A stretch of 64,000 bases of DNA from Akkermansia muciniphila (GCA_945879075.1 CAMCUY010000001.1:1-64000), one strand, 5' to 3'. Shown: positions 51,801-62,121, numbered from the stretch's first letter. Notes: generated from the letters alone by a model not told the origin. Program-made: numbers and translations.

Positions 51801-52811
51801 ATGGCGTATTTGACAGACCGGGCATTTGAGTTGATTACCTCCGCACACGAACGCGGGCGGCTGGCGCATGCGTTTCTCATCAGCGGGGCACATGGCAGCG
51901 GCAAGGAAAACCTCGCCGCGCGCATGATCCAGCTGGTGAACGGCGCGCCGAAATCCGGCGGTTTTGATTTGTTCGGCGAGCCGATCGTGGTCGAGACGCC
52001 GTTGCTCGACGAGCTGGAGAGCGGCTGGGTTCGGATCGTCCGTCCGCGGATGAAGTCGCGCCGCATCGGGGTGGATGAAATCCGCGATCTGGAGCAAACG
52101 CTCCATCTCGCCGCGCCCGGCGGCGCGTGCAAGGTGGGCGTTATCACCGAGGCGGACCGGATGAACGACCAGTCGGCTAACGCGTTTTTGAAAACCCTCG
52201 AAGAGCCGCCGCAAAACACGCTGTTGCTGCTTCTCACCGCCAATCCGCAGCGGCTGCTGCCCACGATTTTATCCCGCTGCGTGCGCCTTCCGCTGCTCGG
52301 TGGTCGGGCGCTTCTTGCAGATGGCGGGGCCGAGCTGGTCAGTGCGCTCAACGCCGCTGCCGCCCGTGGCTTTGGCACTCCGGTCGCGGCATTGCACTTG
52401 AAAGCCGCCTTCGCCTCGTTTCTCGTCGAGTTCCGCGAGGAAGCGGATGCCGCCGCGAAAGCCGCGGAGAAAGAGGAAACCGCCGCTTACCGCGATGCCA
52501 CCGACGGCTCTTGGCTGAAAGAGCGCGAGAATTTCCACAAAGCCGCCGCCGAGGCTGAGTATCTCGACGCGCGCAACCGGCTCTTCGACGTGCTGATGGC
52601 CTGGATGGCGGATCTCCTCCGGATGAAGGTGAACGGCGGCGGCCTCGATTTTCCCGATTCCGCGCCCGCCTTGCGCGCCCTCGCCGAGGCGGAAACGGAA
52701 GGCCGCCTGCTTAAGCGGATGGAAGCCCTCGACTCGCTGCGCCGGACTCTTGAGACGAACGCGTTCGAGCCGCTCGCCATCGAGGTCGGGTTCTTGAAAG
52801 CGTTCGGCTGA
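51801..52811 (+). CDS. holB: DNA polymerase III subunit delta-prime (clamp loader)
   Basis: The AAA+ clamp-loader subunit starts MAYLTDRAFELITSAHERGR, LAHAFLISGAHGSGKENLAA with a modified P-loop, then RRIGVDEIRDLEQTLHLAAP, KVGVITEADRMNDQSANAFL, KTLEEPPQNTLLLLLTANPQ and LLPTILSRCVRLPLL, with the SRC motif. The C-terminal part is helical and variable. The start is the ATG at 51801, since the track ORF upstream runs through the tRNA-Leu gene. Delta-prime helps load the sliding clamp at the fork. Confidence 0.88.
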   Translation: MAYLTDRAFELITSAHERGRLAHAFLISGAHGSGKENLAARMIQLVNGAPKSGGFDLFGEPIVVETPLLDELESGWVRIVRPRMKSRRIGVDEIRDLEQTLHLAAPGGACKVGVITEADRMNDQSANAFLKTLEEPPQNTLLLLLTANPQRLLPTILSRCVRLPLLGGRALLADGGAELVSALNAAAARGFGTPVAALHLKAAFASFLVEFREEADAAAKAAEKEETAAYRDATDGSWLKERENFHKAAAEAEYLDARNRLFDVLMAWMADLLRMKVNGGGLDFPDSAPALRALAEAETEGRLLKRMEALDSLRRTLETNAFEPLAIEVGFLKAFG

Positions 52812-52924
52812 TCGGTTAGAAATCGCTGTTTTCGGAGGGATCCGCCTCTTCATGAATCACGATGGATTTTCGCGATTTCATTCCTCAGCTCCAATTGATC
52901 CGCCCGCCGAGCCGCCGAGTGGTG

Positions 52925-53059
52925 TCAGCGACCACCGGCGCAAGCGCCGACCAGCGCGCTGGTCCGCGAAATCATCAGGCGGCAAGCCGGGCACTCGGCG
53001 GCGTCGGCTTTCAACGGGGTCTGACAGAACGGGCAATGCACGGGGTGGCGCGGAATCAC
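52925..53059 (-). CDS. Very small zinc-ribbon protein overlapping the fur-type gene
   Basis: A GTG at 53059 overlaps the stop of the Fur-family gene (GTGA) and opens a 44-codon frame too short for the ORF track: VIPRHPVHCPFCQTPLKADA, AECPACRLMISRTSALVGAC, AGGR, stop. Two CxxC pairs (CPFC, CPAC) spaced as in a rubredoxin-like or double zinc ribbon are clear. It may be a real peptide translationally coupled to the regulator, or the N-terminal part of a longer zinc-ribbon protein cut by a frameshift near base 52940. Bases 52812-52924 hold nothing else convincing. Confidence 0.5.
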   Translation of the reverse strand: MIPRHPVHCPFCQTPLKADAAECPACRLMISRTSALVGACAGGR

Positions 53060-53514
53060 GCGCACTTCGGGCAGACGCCGAAGAACTCCAGCTCGTGGTA
53101 GAGATTCCGGAAGCCGGTCTTCTCGCGGATCTCGTCCTCAAGCTGGTGGACCGGACAGGGGGCCTGGATCGGCTCGATGCTGCCGCAGCTGGTGCAAATC
53201 AGGTAGTCGCTGTGCTTGCCCGGGACCAGTAGGGTGAAATACGCGGCGCGCTCGTGCAGCCCGAGCCGCCGGACCAGGCCGTGCTCGGTGAGGCGTTGCA
53301 GCAGGCGGAAGACGGTAGCCTTGTCGCACTGGTCGGTGAGTCGTTTGGAAGTGGCGAGTTCGGACAGAGTCATCGGCCGCTGGCTTTCCAACAAAGTGAT
53401 CACGAGCTCCTCCAGTGCCTTGGTGCGGCGGAGCCCGGCGCTGCGGCAGCGCTCAATGGTTTCACGGACGATGGGATTCATCATGCCGCCAAGCGTAAAC
53501 TGGGGCTTTTCCAT
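53056..53514 (-). CDS. Fur-family transcriptional regulator
   Basis: The winged-helix part (GLRRTKALEELVITLLESQR, TLSELATSKRLTDQCDKATV, FRLLQRLTEHGLVRRLGLHE) and the metal-binding C-terminal domain (HSDYLICTSCGSIEPIQAPC, PVHQLEDEIREKTGFRNLYH, ELEFFGVCPKCA) are typical for Fur/Zur proteins, with both structural CxxC zinc sites (CTSC, CPKC). The ATG at 53514 has AAGGAG upstream at a wide spacing; ATG 53484 is an alternative. Zur or PerR-like function cannot be separated from Fur by eye. Confidence 0.87.
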   Translation of the reverse strand: MEKPQFTLGGMMNPIVRETIERCRSAGLRRTKALEELVITLLESQRPMTLSELATSKRLTDQCDKATVFRLLQRLTEHGLVRRLGLHERAAYFTLLVPGKHSDYLICTSCGSIEPIQAPCPVHQLEDEIREKTGFRNLYHELEFFGVCPKCA

Positions 53515-53531
53515 AAAGCAAGCGCGGCTCC

Positions 53532-56500
53532 TTACCACTCACAAAGCCCTTCAAGATAGGCTGCTGAGCCGTCGCGGAGCCACCCGTCGAGTTGCGACGG
53601 GTCTTTGAGCTGCTGGCCGCGGAGACGGGGGACGGCGATGTATTTGGTTTCGAGCGACGGCAGATTGCTCATGTCCACCCAGAGTTTTTCGAACTGACAG
53701 ACGGGGAAGATGTCTTCCTGACCGTGGCCCCAGCGTTTCTTCACGTCCTTGAGGGTGATGTAGGTGGGCATCCGCGCGGCAAGGTTGCGGATTGCGGTGT
53801 TGACCTTAACGAGATCGGTGAGGTCGGCGCGGGTGAGTTGAAAGGACTCCAACAGGGCGTTGATCTGGATCCAGCAGGTGTTGCTGTTATAGTAAGAGAG
53901 GTTGAACTCGTCCTCTTCGCGTGGCATGGCGAGGCCTTCGACGAGCTGCGGGTGGCCGTTGACGCGGGCGAGGCCGCCGCCGCGGTCTTCGAGACGGCGG
54001 GTAATGACCTCGAAGCTGAGGCCGGCTCCGCTGTCGAGGTGGTGGCCTAGCAGCGCGGGGTCCACGTTCATGCCCACGGTGTCGATGTTGTGGAGGACGA
54101 GCGTCTTGAGCTGCGGGCGTTCTGCGAGAAGGGCGGCGAGGGTGCCGTTTCTCAGGAGGTTGGGGACTTCATACCAATGGCCGACAGGGTGGAGGCACTG
54201 GAGCGGGAGGTTGTCGGTGTAGTCGCTGGCCTCACCGGTGGATTCCGCCCAGCCGAGAAGGGCGGTGCGGAGGGAATCGCGGACTTTCTGCTGCTGCACG
54301 TCGAGCACCTGTTGGGGCATTTCCTCCCAAGCGAAGCGCAGGTCGCGGACGGTGGGGACGGTGCGCAGACCGATGGATTTCCCCTGCGAGAGATAGAGCG
54401 GGCCGTCGTAGTGGTAGTTCTCGTAGTGAGTTAGAAAACGTTCGGTTGGGTCGTGGGAGAAGTAACTGGTGGTGAAAATGTGGGGGATGGACATGCCTGC
54501 CTCGCGCCCGGTTTTGCGGCTCTTGGCGAGGTGGGTCTCGATGAACGAACGGTGGCGGCCGCCGAGTTTGCAGAACGGGTGCAGCGCCTTGACGACGCCC
54601 GCGCCCTGGGTCCAGCGGGATCCGGCTCCGGCGGCAAGGGTGACGACGGCGACCTCGCCGTTTTTCAAGGCGGCTAGGCCTTTTTCCCGCGAGGCGGCGG
54701 AAATGGAATCGGCCTGGGTGAGGTCGGTGTCGTGGACGTCTTCGATGATCGCGTTCGCGGGCAGCCGGTTCTGGACGAGTCCGATGCGGCCGGCTTTGAG
54801 GTCCTCGCGGATCTGCTCATGGGCGGTGCGGTCGAAGCCATGTGCGGTGAGAATATCCGCGAGCGACTCGCTGTTGCGGCTTTTTCCCTGGCTGCGCGGG
54901 AAAATGGAGTCGAACAAGGTTTGCACCATGCCGCGGAGCTCGGGATGGTCGCGGCAGGCGGTGGCGAAGTGGTCGAGTTCGGCGAGGCGCAGCGGGGAGA
55001 GTTCGTGGCGGCCTTTCCGCAGAAGTTGGGGTACGATGTAGCTGTAGTAACCGGACGGCATCAGCGCGTCCTCGCCTGCTAGCAGGTCCGCCCAGGTGCC
55101 GCGCTCGTTGATGGCGAAATCGTAAACGACCGGTTCCATGGCGAAGGGTAGCGCGGAACCTAACATCTCCTTGGTCTCGGACATGATGGCTTGGAGTCGC
55201 TGCTGGCCTTCGGCTTTTCTCTCGGGGGCGAAGATGAAGCCCATGCCGCCGCCGGCCATGCCGCCGAGCATCCAGAAACCCCAGAAGTCGGAGCCGAACT
55301 CGCCGCTGATTTTCTCGATGAGCGTCTCGGTATAGAGGTTGCTGGCCCACGGGATGATGGTCTGGAGAGGCTGGCGGAAATTCTCGGTGGTGGCCGCGCC
55401 GATGGCCGAAATGTCGCCGGTGTGGAGGGCGGATAGAATTCGATCGAGAATGCCGTGGGTCTGCTGGCGGGCGATCCACTCGGGGCCGCTGCGCAGGAGG
55501 AATTTCTCGGTGACCATTTCCAGGATGGGGCCGACGTTCTGGGCCATGCCACCGTGGACGAGCACGAGCGAGTCCTGGAGTTTTTGGCGGGCGGCGGCGG
55601 GAACGTCGGTGTCGTCGAGCACCTTGTGGGTTGGCATGAGCCGGCCGCGGGAGATGCCGAATTCCGGATCACCTTCCTTGGCGAAGGTGCCTTGGATGAG
55701 CTTCATGCCGGGCCAGACGCCGCCGGAATCTTGCCAGCCGCCGCCGGAGCCGCCGATCCACTCGCCTAGCAGCGCGCGGGCGAGCACGATGCGGCGCTCG
55801 CTTTCCTCGAGCGGGCCGGTGAGCGAACGGGCCTGGCCGGTGGCGCGCATGCAGACGCTGATGAGCGCGGCTAGCAGGTTGGTGGAAACGGCGAGGCGCG
55901 AGCCTTTGGGGATATTGTTGACGTTGGAGACGAGTTCGAGGCCTTTTCCCGGACCGACGACGCGGGCCAGCAGGTCGGCGAGGCTTTGGCCGGAACCCTC
56001 GATGCCGGGCGGGACGATGCCGCTGGCGATGACGGCGGCCTTGAGCAGGCCTAGGTAGTCTTTGGCGAAATCGAAGACTTCGTTGAGGCTGGAAATCTCC
56101 GCGCTGCAGCCAAGATCGACGCTGGTGAGTCGGAGGATGGGTTCCTCGATGATGCGCAGGCTGGCTTCGACCGGCGGGCTGGGGGCCTTGTCGCGGCCGT
56201 GCACGGCGAGGTCGATGGAGATGTTGAGGACCTTGGCGCCCTCGGGGTAATCCATGCCGAGGAAGAAGATGTCGCTCCAGCCGCAGTGGGTGAGGTCCAT
56301 GCGGACGGGCGTGCGCTCGCGGAGAATCGGATAGGTGGCTGTGGACGGATCGCGGCGCGTCATTTCCGGACGGATGCGCAGCGGTTGGTCGGCCGGGTGG
56401 CCCATGCGGAACATCCATTGGTTGCCGCTCACGCTGCGGACGCTGCGGCGGACCTGGTCGGCGAGAGTCTGGAAGGCGAGGCGTTGATAGACGGAGGCGA

Positions 56501-56855
56501 GGGCGCTGGAAATGCCGTCGCTGGGGCCTTCGGTGCGCTGGGTTTTAAGAAAAATGTCGATAGCTTCCTCGAAGCGGCGTTCGAGCAGGTTTTCATATCC
56601 CTTGAAGGGGATGGCTCCGGGCTTGTCGCCGGATTTCACCGCGGCGAGGCGCAGCGGTAGGTGGAAGCGGTGGATGGAGTAGAGGAACAACAGGGCGCGG
56701 ACGCGGTGATAGAGGTTCTCGCTGGTACGGCGGAAGGCGTCGAGTGCGTCGGCTTCGGCAAGGAGTTCCGCGAGGCTGAGTTTCTCGCAGGCAGCGTCGA
56801 GCGAGAGGTCGCGGACGGCGTCGTCCGGCGAGGTGATGAGGGTGAGCAGTGCCAT
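53532..56855 (-). CDS. GHMP-type sugar kinase fused to a UDP-sugar pyrophosphorylase-like domain
   Basis: An 1107-aa protein. Residues about 180-600 contain a GHMP kinase of the fucokinase kind: [20 protein letters not shown], substrate loop [36 protein letters not shown], and motif 3 [15 protein letters not shown]. The C-terminal third resembles UDPGP-family pyrophosphorylases: [64 protein letters not shown]. The pair of activities would phosphorylate a free sugar at C1 and then activate it with a nucleotide, as the FKP/FKGP enzymes do for fucose, but with reversed domain order. The sugar is unknown. An atypical GalU-like gene lies directly upstream in the same operon. Confidence 0.72.
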   Translation of the reverse strand: MALLTLITSPDDAVRDLSLDAACEKLSLAELLAEADALDAFRRTSENLYHRVRALLFLYSIHRFHLPLRLAAVKSGDKPGAIPFKGYENLLERRFEEAIDIFLKTQRTEGPSDGISSALASVYQRLAFQTLADQVRRSVRSVSGNQWMFRMGHPADQPLRIRPEMTRRDPSTATYPILRERTPVRMDLTHCGWSDIFFLGMDYPEGAKVLNISIDLAVHGRDKAPSPPVEASLRIIEEPILRLTSVDLGCSAEISSLNEVFDFAKDYLGLLKAAVIASGIVPPGIEGSGQSLADLLARVVGPGKGLELVSNVNNIPKGSRLAVSTNLLAALISVCMRATGQARSLTGPLEESERRIVLARALLGEWIGGSGGGWQDSGGVWPGMKLIQGTFAKEGDPEFGISRGRLMPTHKVLDDTDVPAAARQKLQDSLVLVHGGMAQNVGPILEMVTEKFLLRSGPEWIARQQTHGILDRILSALHTGDISAIGAATTENFRQPLQTIIPWASNLYTETLIEKISGEFGSDFWGFWMLGGMAGGGMGFIFAPERKAEGQQRLQAIMSETKEMLGSALPFAMEPVVYDFAINERGTWADLLAGEDALMPSGYYSYIVPQLLRKGRHELSPLRLAELDHFATACRDHPELRGMVQTLFDSIFPRSQGKSRNSESLADILTAHGFDRTAHEQIREDLKAGRIGLVQNRLPANAIIEDVHDTDLTQADSISAASREKGLAALKNGEVAVVTLAAGAGSRWTQGAGVVKALHPFCKLGGRHRSFIETHLAKSRKTGREAGMSIPHIFTTSYFSHDPTERFLTHYENYHYDGPLYLSQGKSIGLRTVPTVRDLRFAWEEMPQQVLDVQQQKVRDSLRTALLGWAESTGEASDYTDNLPLQCLHPVGHWYEVPNLLRNGTLAALLAERPQLKTLVLHNIDTVGMNVDPALLGHHLDSGAGLSFEVITRRLEDRGGGLARVNGHPQLVEGLAMPREEDEFNLSYYNSNTCWIQINALLESFQLTRADLTDLVKVNTAIRNLAARMPTYITLKDVKKRWGHGQEDIFPVCQFEKLWVDMSNLPSLETKYIAVPRLRGQQLKDPSQLDGWLRDGSAAYLEGLCEW

Positions 56856-56867
56856 GGCCGTTTTTGG

Positions 56868-57701
56868 TTAGGCGTGGGATTGGGCGAGTAGCTCGACGAT
56901 GTTGGTGAGGATCTCGTCGCGGTCGCTGCCGGCGAGTCCGAGGGCGATCTGGGCGGTGAGCAGGCCGTAGTGGACGCCGATGTCGTGGCGGCGGCCCTGG
57001 AGTTCATGGGCGAGGTAGCGCTCGCCGCGGGCGATTTCCGAGAGGGCGCGGGAAAGGTCCGCGCGGCCTTCAACAAGCTGGCGGGCGAGGATTTCCATGA
57101 CGATGGGGGTGAGGACGTGGAGGCCGAAGAAGCAGAGGTAGTTCCCGGCGCGGAGTCCGGGAACGACGAGTTTCTGCTCGGCCTCGGTGGGAGTGGGTTT
57201 TTCGATGACCGTCTCGACTTGATAGAGCAGGTCGCTGCCTCGCAGGCGGCGTCCGCCGATGGCTCCGTAGAGCGGGAGCTTGCTCTCGTGGGTGGCCTGA
57301 ACGGCGGAGACGGCGCATTTTTCGGCAGCGGCGGTGGCGAGGAGCTGAGCGGCGCAGGAGGTCTCGGTGCGGCTCAGATAGAGGTGGTCGCCGACCATGA
57401 GCAGAAACGGATCATTGCCCGTGAAAGTGGCGGCGCAGTGAACGGCGTGGGCATAGCCGAGGGCTTCCGGTTGCTCGATGAAACGCATGTGGCTGGCGTG
57501 CGGGCCAGCGGCTTCAGTGTAGGCGGCCTCGTCGCCGGGACAGATGACGACGGCGATTTCCTCGATGCCGGCGGCAGTGATTTCGTCGGCAAGGATGGCG
57601 AGGGCGGATCTTGAAGCACCGTCGCGGTCAACAAGGGTCTGGAGCGGCAAGGTGCGCTGGGATTTTCCGGCGGCGGTAATAACTGCTTTTTTAACTTTCA
57701 T
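56868..57701 (-). CDS. GalU-like sugar-nucleotidyltransferase family protein with a divergent N-terminal signature
   Basis: A 277-aa nucleotidyltransferase fold: [20 protein letters not shown] at the N terminus, [33 protein letters not shown] (metal aspartate), [40 protein letters not shown] and a [15 protein letters not shown] end. It resembles bacterial UTP-glucose-1-phosphate uridylyltransferase (GalU), but the usual GxGTRxLPxTKxxPKE loop reads [20 protein letters not shown], lacking the lysine pair. It starts 12 bp before the kinase/pyrophosphorylase fusion and probably works with it. Catalysis may be altered or lost. Confidence 0.78.
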   Translation of the reverse strand: MKVKKAVITAAGKSQRTLPLQTLVDRDGASRSALAILADEITAAGIEEIAVVICPGDEAAYTEAAGPHASHMRFIEQPEALGYAHAVHCAATFTGNDPFLLMVGDHLYLSRTETSCAAQLLATAAAEKCAVSAVQATHESKLPLYGAIGGRRLRGSDLLYQVETVIEKPTPTEAEQKLVVPGLRAGNYLCFFGLHVLTPIVMEILARQLVEGRADLSRALSEIARGERYLAHELQGRRHDIGVHYGLLTAQIALGLAGSDRDEILTNIVELLAQSHA

Positions 57702-57731
57702 ATGAAGGTGTTGGTAACTCTTTGGAGCGAA

Positions 57732-60164
57732 TCAGGCAGATTTGCCGTCGGCTTTGGGTTTGCGGAATTTCGGCGGCTCCGGGGCTTTTTCGGGGACGAC
57801 TTTTTCGATGGCTTCGACGGGAACCCAGCCGCGGGTCTTGGTGGCGAAGGCGACGTAGGCCCAGCGTCCGGACTCGGTGATGATTTCGCAGAGCGAGCCG
57901 GGTGGCGCATCGATGACCTCGGGTGCGGTGCGGGCGGCGTCTGTGTGAAGCGCGGTTTTTTCCGCGATGATGACCGCTTGTTTGGCGAGCGGCGCGAACT
58001 CGGCGTCGTTCGGGAAATATCGCCAGCCGAGCGCGCCGACGGATACTAGCAGAGGAGCCAGCACGAGGGCTCCGACGGCGGCGACCCGTAGTCGCGCGCC
58101 GGGGCGGGTCGCGGGGAAGACGAGCAGCGCGAGGCCGCAAAGCCAGAGGCCGCTCCAACAGGCGGCCTGCCAGAAGGAGATGGGAAACTTGGCGAGCGCG
58201 TACTGGTATTCCGGCCGATGAACGACGATGGCGCCATGTTTCCGCTCGATGAAGCGGAGGTTCTGGCGGGCTTCTTGGTGGCTGGAATCACGGGCGAGAG
58301 CGCGGCGGTAATAGAGCGCGGCGTGGCCGGGTGAGCCGGAACGGTAACAGGCGTTGCCGATGTTATAGAGCGTGTTTGCGGAGAGTTGTTCGTAGTTTCC
58401 GGCGCCGAGCCAGAGCTTCACGGAGTCGTCGTATTTCGCGGATTCGTAGGCTTCCAATGCTAGAGTGGTGGTGTCTTCCGCCCGTGCGGGCTGGCCGAAA
58501 CCGAGCGAGGCGATGAACGCGAATGCGAGCGCCGCCTGGCGGAGAAGCTTGAGGATTTGATTGCGGCGATTGGGATCGAGCGCGGCTTTGGGTTTGTCGG
58601 CCAGAAAGCAGACGGCGTCACGCTCGGCAAGGATGGCTTGGATTTCCGGGTTCGGATTTTCACCAAGGTGGCGCTCGATGAAAGCGCCGGCGGATTTGAG
58701 GAAACGCGTGTCATCGGCGGGCGGGGTCTTGGCGATTTCCCGCAGCTCGCGCATCCGCGCATCGCGGGCGGGGTTCTTCCTGAGGCGCGGGGCGTAGCGC
58801 ATCCAGAGTGCCTTGGCGATGAGGACGAGTGCGAGCAACGCGCCGCCCGCGTGACCGAGCCACCCGGGAATCGCGCGGGCGGCGGGCACGGTGAGTTGCG
58901 CCGGACGGAGGACTGCCAGGATGTCGGTCATGCGTTCGAAGGGAATTGGTAGAGCTTGGACGGATGCGGCGGGGTTGGCACCTGCCGATGTGTTAGGACG
59001 CATTTTCAGCGCGATGGGTTCGGACGTCAGGGTCTTGTAGGTTTCGTCTTTCGGGTCGAAGTAGGCCAGGCGGAATGGCGGGATTTCCGATTTCATTTCC
59101 AAGGGGCGGATGGATTGGTGGAAAACGACGTTGCCGGAAAGTTGGCGGCGCTCGTCGCCGCGTTGTTCGGTGGTGGTACCGTAGATTTTCCAACCGGCGG
59201 GGTTGTCGAGTTGCGGCGGACGCAGTGTGTCGAGATTGCCGCTGCCGCTGACGATCAGATCGACGGAGATCGGGTCGCCTTCCTGGACCTCGGTGACGGT
59301 GGTGCTGGCGTTCAGTCGGAAGCTTCCCACGGCGTTTTCAAAGCCTGCGGGCGCGCCTTCGGGCAGCGGGATCGACTCGATTTCAAGCTTGGGAACCTGC
59401 AGATAGACCTCCGCACTGACTTGGCGCGGGAAGGGGTCCATGATCATCTCGCGGGTCATCAACCGGATTTTCGCCGGGCCAATCGCGACTTTTCCGCTGC
59501 GGGTTGGGGTGATGGTGCTCGGGTAGGCCACCGAGACATAGCGCATTCCTAGCAGGTTGATCCTGCTGCGCATGGGGGACGGTTGGAAACGCCATGCCGC
59601 CACGCCGTCACGCTCGAAATCCGGAATCCCCCAGTCCTCGATGACCATCTCTTCGGGGACGAACACTTTGATTTCAGTGGTTGTGGTTTCGTTTTCGAAA
59701 GGTTTGTCGTTGAGGACGCGAAACGAACTGGCATAGCGGATGGTTTTCCCGCCGGCCTCGACTTCGGACCATTGGAGCTCGTCCGGGTTGAAGATGACGA
59801 AATCGAGTGGTTCGGTTAGCACCTTGCCGCCGTCCACCACCACCTCGACAGGCGGAATGGCGTATTTGCCGGTTTCATAGCCGGAGACGATGTAGTCGAA
59901 GACATACTCGAGTCTCCTGCCGGGCAGCATCCTTGTTTGCGGACCCCGGCCTGAGGCTTGGATGGCGATGTTCTTGATTTTGGGTGGGGTTGGAATTTCG
60001 TTAGGCAGGCCGCCGGCCACGGAAATTTCGAGCAGGGCTTGCTCGCCGCGGGCGAGAAAGGAGGTGGAAAGCCGGCACGTCGTCTGGCCGTGGGCAGGGG
60101 CGCTGAGGAGGATCGAGGCCGCGAGGACGCGGAAGGCTCGGATGGAATGTTTCAAAGTGTTCAT
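57732..60164 (-). CDS. BatD-BatE fusion protein (Bat operon)
   Basis: A signal peptide (FRVLAASILLSAPAHGQ) is followed by a BatD-type region (LSTSFLARGEQALLEISVAG, GRGPQTRMLPGRRLEYVFDY, DPISVDLIVSGSGNLDTLRP) to about residue 420, a membrane helix (GWLGHAGGALLALVLIAKAL), then TPR-like repeats (LALEAYESAKYDDSVKLWLG, NTLYNIGNACYRSGSPGHAA, LYYRRALARDSSHQEARQNL), two more membrane helices, and an SH3-type domain (TALHTDAARTAPEVIDAPPG, GRWAYVAFATKTRGWVPVEA). BatD and BatE are usually separate in other phyla; here they are one chain. The Bat system supports envelope stress and oxygen tolerance in some bacteria. Starts 4 bp after the BatB-BatC gene. Confidence 0.85.
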   Translation of the reverse strand: MNTLKHSIRAFRVLAASILLSAPAHGQTTCRLSTSFLARGEQALLEISVAGGLPNEIPTPPKIKNIAIQASGRGPQTRMLPGRRLEYVFDYIVSGYETGKYAIPPVEVVVDGGKVLTEPLDFVIFNPDELQWSEVEAGGKTIRYASSFRVLNDKPFENETTTTEIKVFVPEEMVIEDWGIPDFERDGVAAWRFQPSPMRSRINLLGMRYVSVAYPSTITPTRSGKVAIGPAKIRLMTREMIMDPFPRQVSAEVYLQVPKLEIESIPLPEGAPAGFENAVGSFRLNASTTVTEVQEGDPISVDLIVSGSGNLDTLRPPQLDNPAGWKIYGTTTEQRGDERRQLSGNVVFHQSIRPLEMKSEIPPFRLAYFDPKDETYKTLTSEPIALKMRPNTSAGANPAASVQALPIPFERMTDILAVLRPAQLTVPAARAIPGWLGHAGGALLALVLIAKALWMRYAPRLRKNPARDARMRELREIAKTPPADDTRFLKSAGAFIERHLGENPNPEIQAILAERDAVCFLADKPKAALDPNRRNQILKLLRQAALAFAFIASLGFGQPARAEDTTTLALEAYESAKYDDSVKLWLGAGNYEQLSANTLYNIGNACYRSGSPGHAALYYRRALARDSSHQEARQNLRFIERKHGAIVVHRPEYQYALAKFPISFWQAACWSGLWLCGLALLVFPATRPGARLRVAAVGALVLAPLLVSVGALGWRYFPNDAEFAPLAKQAVIIAEKTALHTDAARTAPEVIDAPPGSLCEIITESGRWAYVAFATKTRGWVPVEAIEKVVPEKAPEPPKFRKPKADGKSA

Positions 60165-60168
60165 GATG

Positions 60169-62121
60169 TTACCAATCTTTCTCCGCGTCCCGGAACTCGC
60201 GCCGGCCCGGAGTTAGCGGGCCTTTTTCGAGGTCGGCGTTTTCCTTGAGAATCCGGTGGGCGCGTTCCTGGGGCGACTCGTTGGGATTTTCGCCTTCTTT
60301 GTCCCCGTCTTTCTTGTCCTTATCCTTGCCCTTCTGACCGTCGTCCTTCTTCTCCCCGTCGTCGCCTTTGCCGTCTTTGGGCTCCTTCTCGCCGTCGCCT
60401 TTTTGGCCGGGTTGCTTGGGGCCGTTCTCACCCTCTTCTCCTGCTTTTGGTTCGCCCTCGCCGGGTTGGGGTTGGCCTTCACCGGGCTGGGGCTGTGGCA
60501 TGGATTGCTCGGTGTCTTGCTTTTCCTGATCCAGCAATTCCCCGAGCCGCTTGAGATAGGTCATCGTTAGCTCGCGGTTCTTGCCGGCGATCTTGTCCGA
60601 AGGAAACAGGGTCAGTGTGGAATCATAGTGTCTAACCGTATCGGCCCAGTTGGTGATGAGTGACTCGAATTTGACGTATCCGCCCGCCTCGCCTTCGTCG
60701 GGAGATTCGGATTCGCGCAGTTTGGCGAGGGCTTCCTTGACGACTGTGTCGAATCGGGCGAGGTCGGGAACCGCTTGCGGGTCGCTTGGATAAGCATCGC
60801 CGGAGAGGCCTTTCCAACCGAGCTGGAATAACGAATTTCCAATGCCAGTATGTCCGTTCGCTTGGACCACCGAGTCGCTCGACAACAATGACTGGCTGAA
60901 GGCGGTGCGTGCGCCGCGAAAATCCCCCGCACGATAGGCCGCCGCCGCCTCGCCGAGGCGGTAGCGGGCTTGGGTTTCGCGGAATTTCGATGCTCCGGCG
61001 AGCTTGTGATAGGCGTCGCGGGCTTGCTCGTAGTGTTGCCCGGCCAGCGCGGCCTTGGCGTCGGACGCGTCGCCGGCTTGCGCGTGATTGACTGTTAGGA
61101 ATCCGCCGGTCAGGAGGATCGCCGCCCGGATTCCCTTCCACCGCGTGCCCGCGACGATGGAGGTGACGAGGAACAGGATCGCGGGAAAGACCAGCCATTG
61201 ATAGAATTCGATGGAGATCCGGCGCTCGCGGCCTTCCATTTCAAAGGCATCCAGTCCCTGCACCACGGACTTCACCATCGCGGGTGCATCCAGCCCAGAG
61301 CCGGCGGTGGTGAAGCGGCCCTTGGTGCCTTCCGCGAGTTTGCGCATCGCGTCGCTTTGCAGGCGGCTGATGACGGCTTGGCCCGAGCGGTCTATCATCT
61401 GGCCGTTCGGGAAGTCGGAATTCGGGACGAAGCCGCCATCCTCGGTGCCGACTCCGATGGCGATGATGTAAACGCCGGACCGCTCGGCTTCGGCGATTAT
61501 CGCGTCGAGGTCGCCGTCGTGTTTCTCGCCATCGCTGAGGATGACGAGCGCGTTGTTTTTCTGACCGGTTTTTTTCAAGGTCTCGGTCGCGAGATGGACG
61601 GCGGCGGCGAGGTCGGAGCCGCCGAGCGGGGCCCAGGTTTCATCGATCTGCTCGATGGTCTCGCGCACGGCGCTGTGGTCGATGGTGAGAGGCGCGTAAA
61701 CATGCGGGTTGCCGGCGAATCCGAGGAAGCCGACGCGCTCGTTGGGCATCGCTTCCATTAGTTCGTAGATGACGACTTTCGCCTGGGCGAGCCGGTCGGG
61801 TTTGACGTCGCTGACCCGCATGCTTTTGGAAATATCGAGGGCGATCATGATGTTCCGGCCAAGTGTTTTCTCGGTCTTGGTGCCCGCGTCGCTTCGGGGG
61901 CGGGCGAGCCCGATGATCATGGCCGCACAAGCGGTTAGCAGGAAAAACAACGCGAGCCAGCGTGGCAGGGAACCGCTGCGTTTGAGCAAGGTTTCCCTTA
62001 GCCGCGGGGCCACGAAAGTCGCCCACTGCTGCCGCCGCAGGCGCGACGCCAGCACCGCGCCGACTCCCAGGATGGGAAGCAGGATCAGCAGGGCGAGCCA
62101 GCCGGGTTGGGCGAAATTCAT
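60169..62121 (-). CDS. BatB-BatC fusion: vWA domain plus TPR
   Basis: Two N-terminal membrane helices (WLALLILLPILGVGAVLAS, WLALFFLLTACAAMIIGLA) flank the start of a vWA domain with MIDAS motif NIMIALDISKSMRVSDVKPD and later LVILSDGEKHDGDLDAIIAE. A membrane helix near residue 320 is followed by TPR-like repeats (AKAALAGQHYEQARDAYHKL, YRLGEAAAAYRAGDFRGART, GIGNSLFQLGWKGLSGDAYP), the BatC part. The last 120 residues are highly charged and low complexity (PGEGQPQPGEGEPKAGEEGE, KDKDKKDGDKEGENPNESPQ). The vWA side binds partners through the metal site. Confidence 0.88.
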   Translation of the reverse strand: MNFAQPGWLALLILLPILGVGAVLASRLRRQQWATFVAPRLRETLLKRSGSLPRWLALFFLLTACAAMIIGLARPRSDAGTKTEKTLGRNIMIALDISKSMRVSDVKPDRLAQAKVVIYELMEAMPNERVGFLGFAGNPHVYAPLTIDHSAVRETIEQIDETWAPLGGSDLAAAVHLATETLKKTGQKNNALVILSDGEKHDGDLDAIIAEAERSGVYIIAIGVGTEDGGFVPNSDFPNGQMIDRSGQAVISRLQSDAMRKLAEGTKGRFTTAGSGLDAPAMVKSVVQGLDAFEMEGRERRISIEFYQWLVFPAILFLVTSIVAGTRWKGIRAAILLTGGFLTVNHAQAGDASDAKAALAGQHYEQARDAYHKLAGASKFRETQARYRLGEAAAAYRAGDFRGARTAFSQSLLSSDSVVQANGHTGIGNSLFQLGWKGLSGDAYPSDPQAVPDLARFDTVVKEALAKLRESESPDEGEAGGYVKFESLITNWADTVRHYDSTLTLFPSDKIAGKNRELTMTYLKRLGELLDQEKQDTEQSMPQPQPGEGQPQPGEGEPKAGEEGENGPKQPGQKGDGEKEPKDGKGDDGEKKDDGQKGKDKDKKDGDKEGENPNESPQERAHRILKENADLEKGPLTPGRREFRDAEKDW

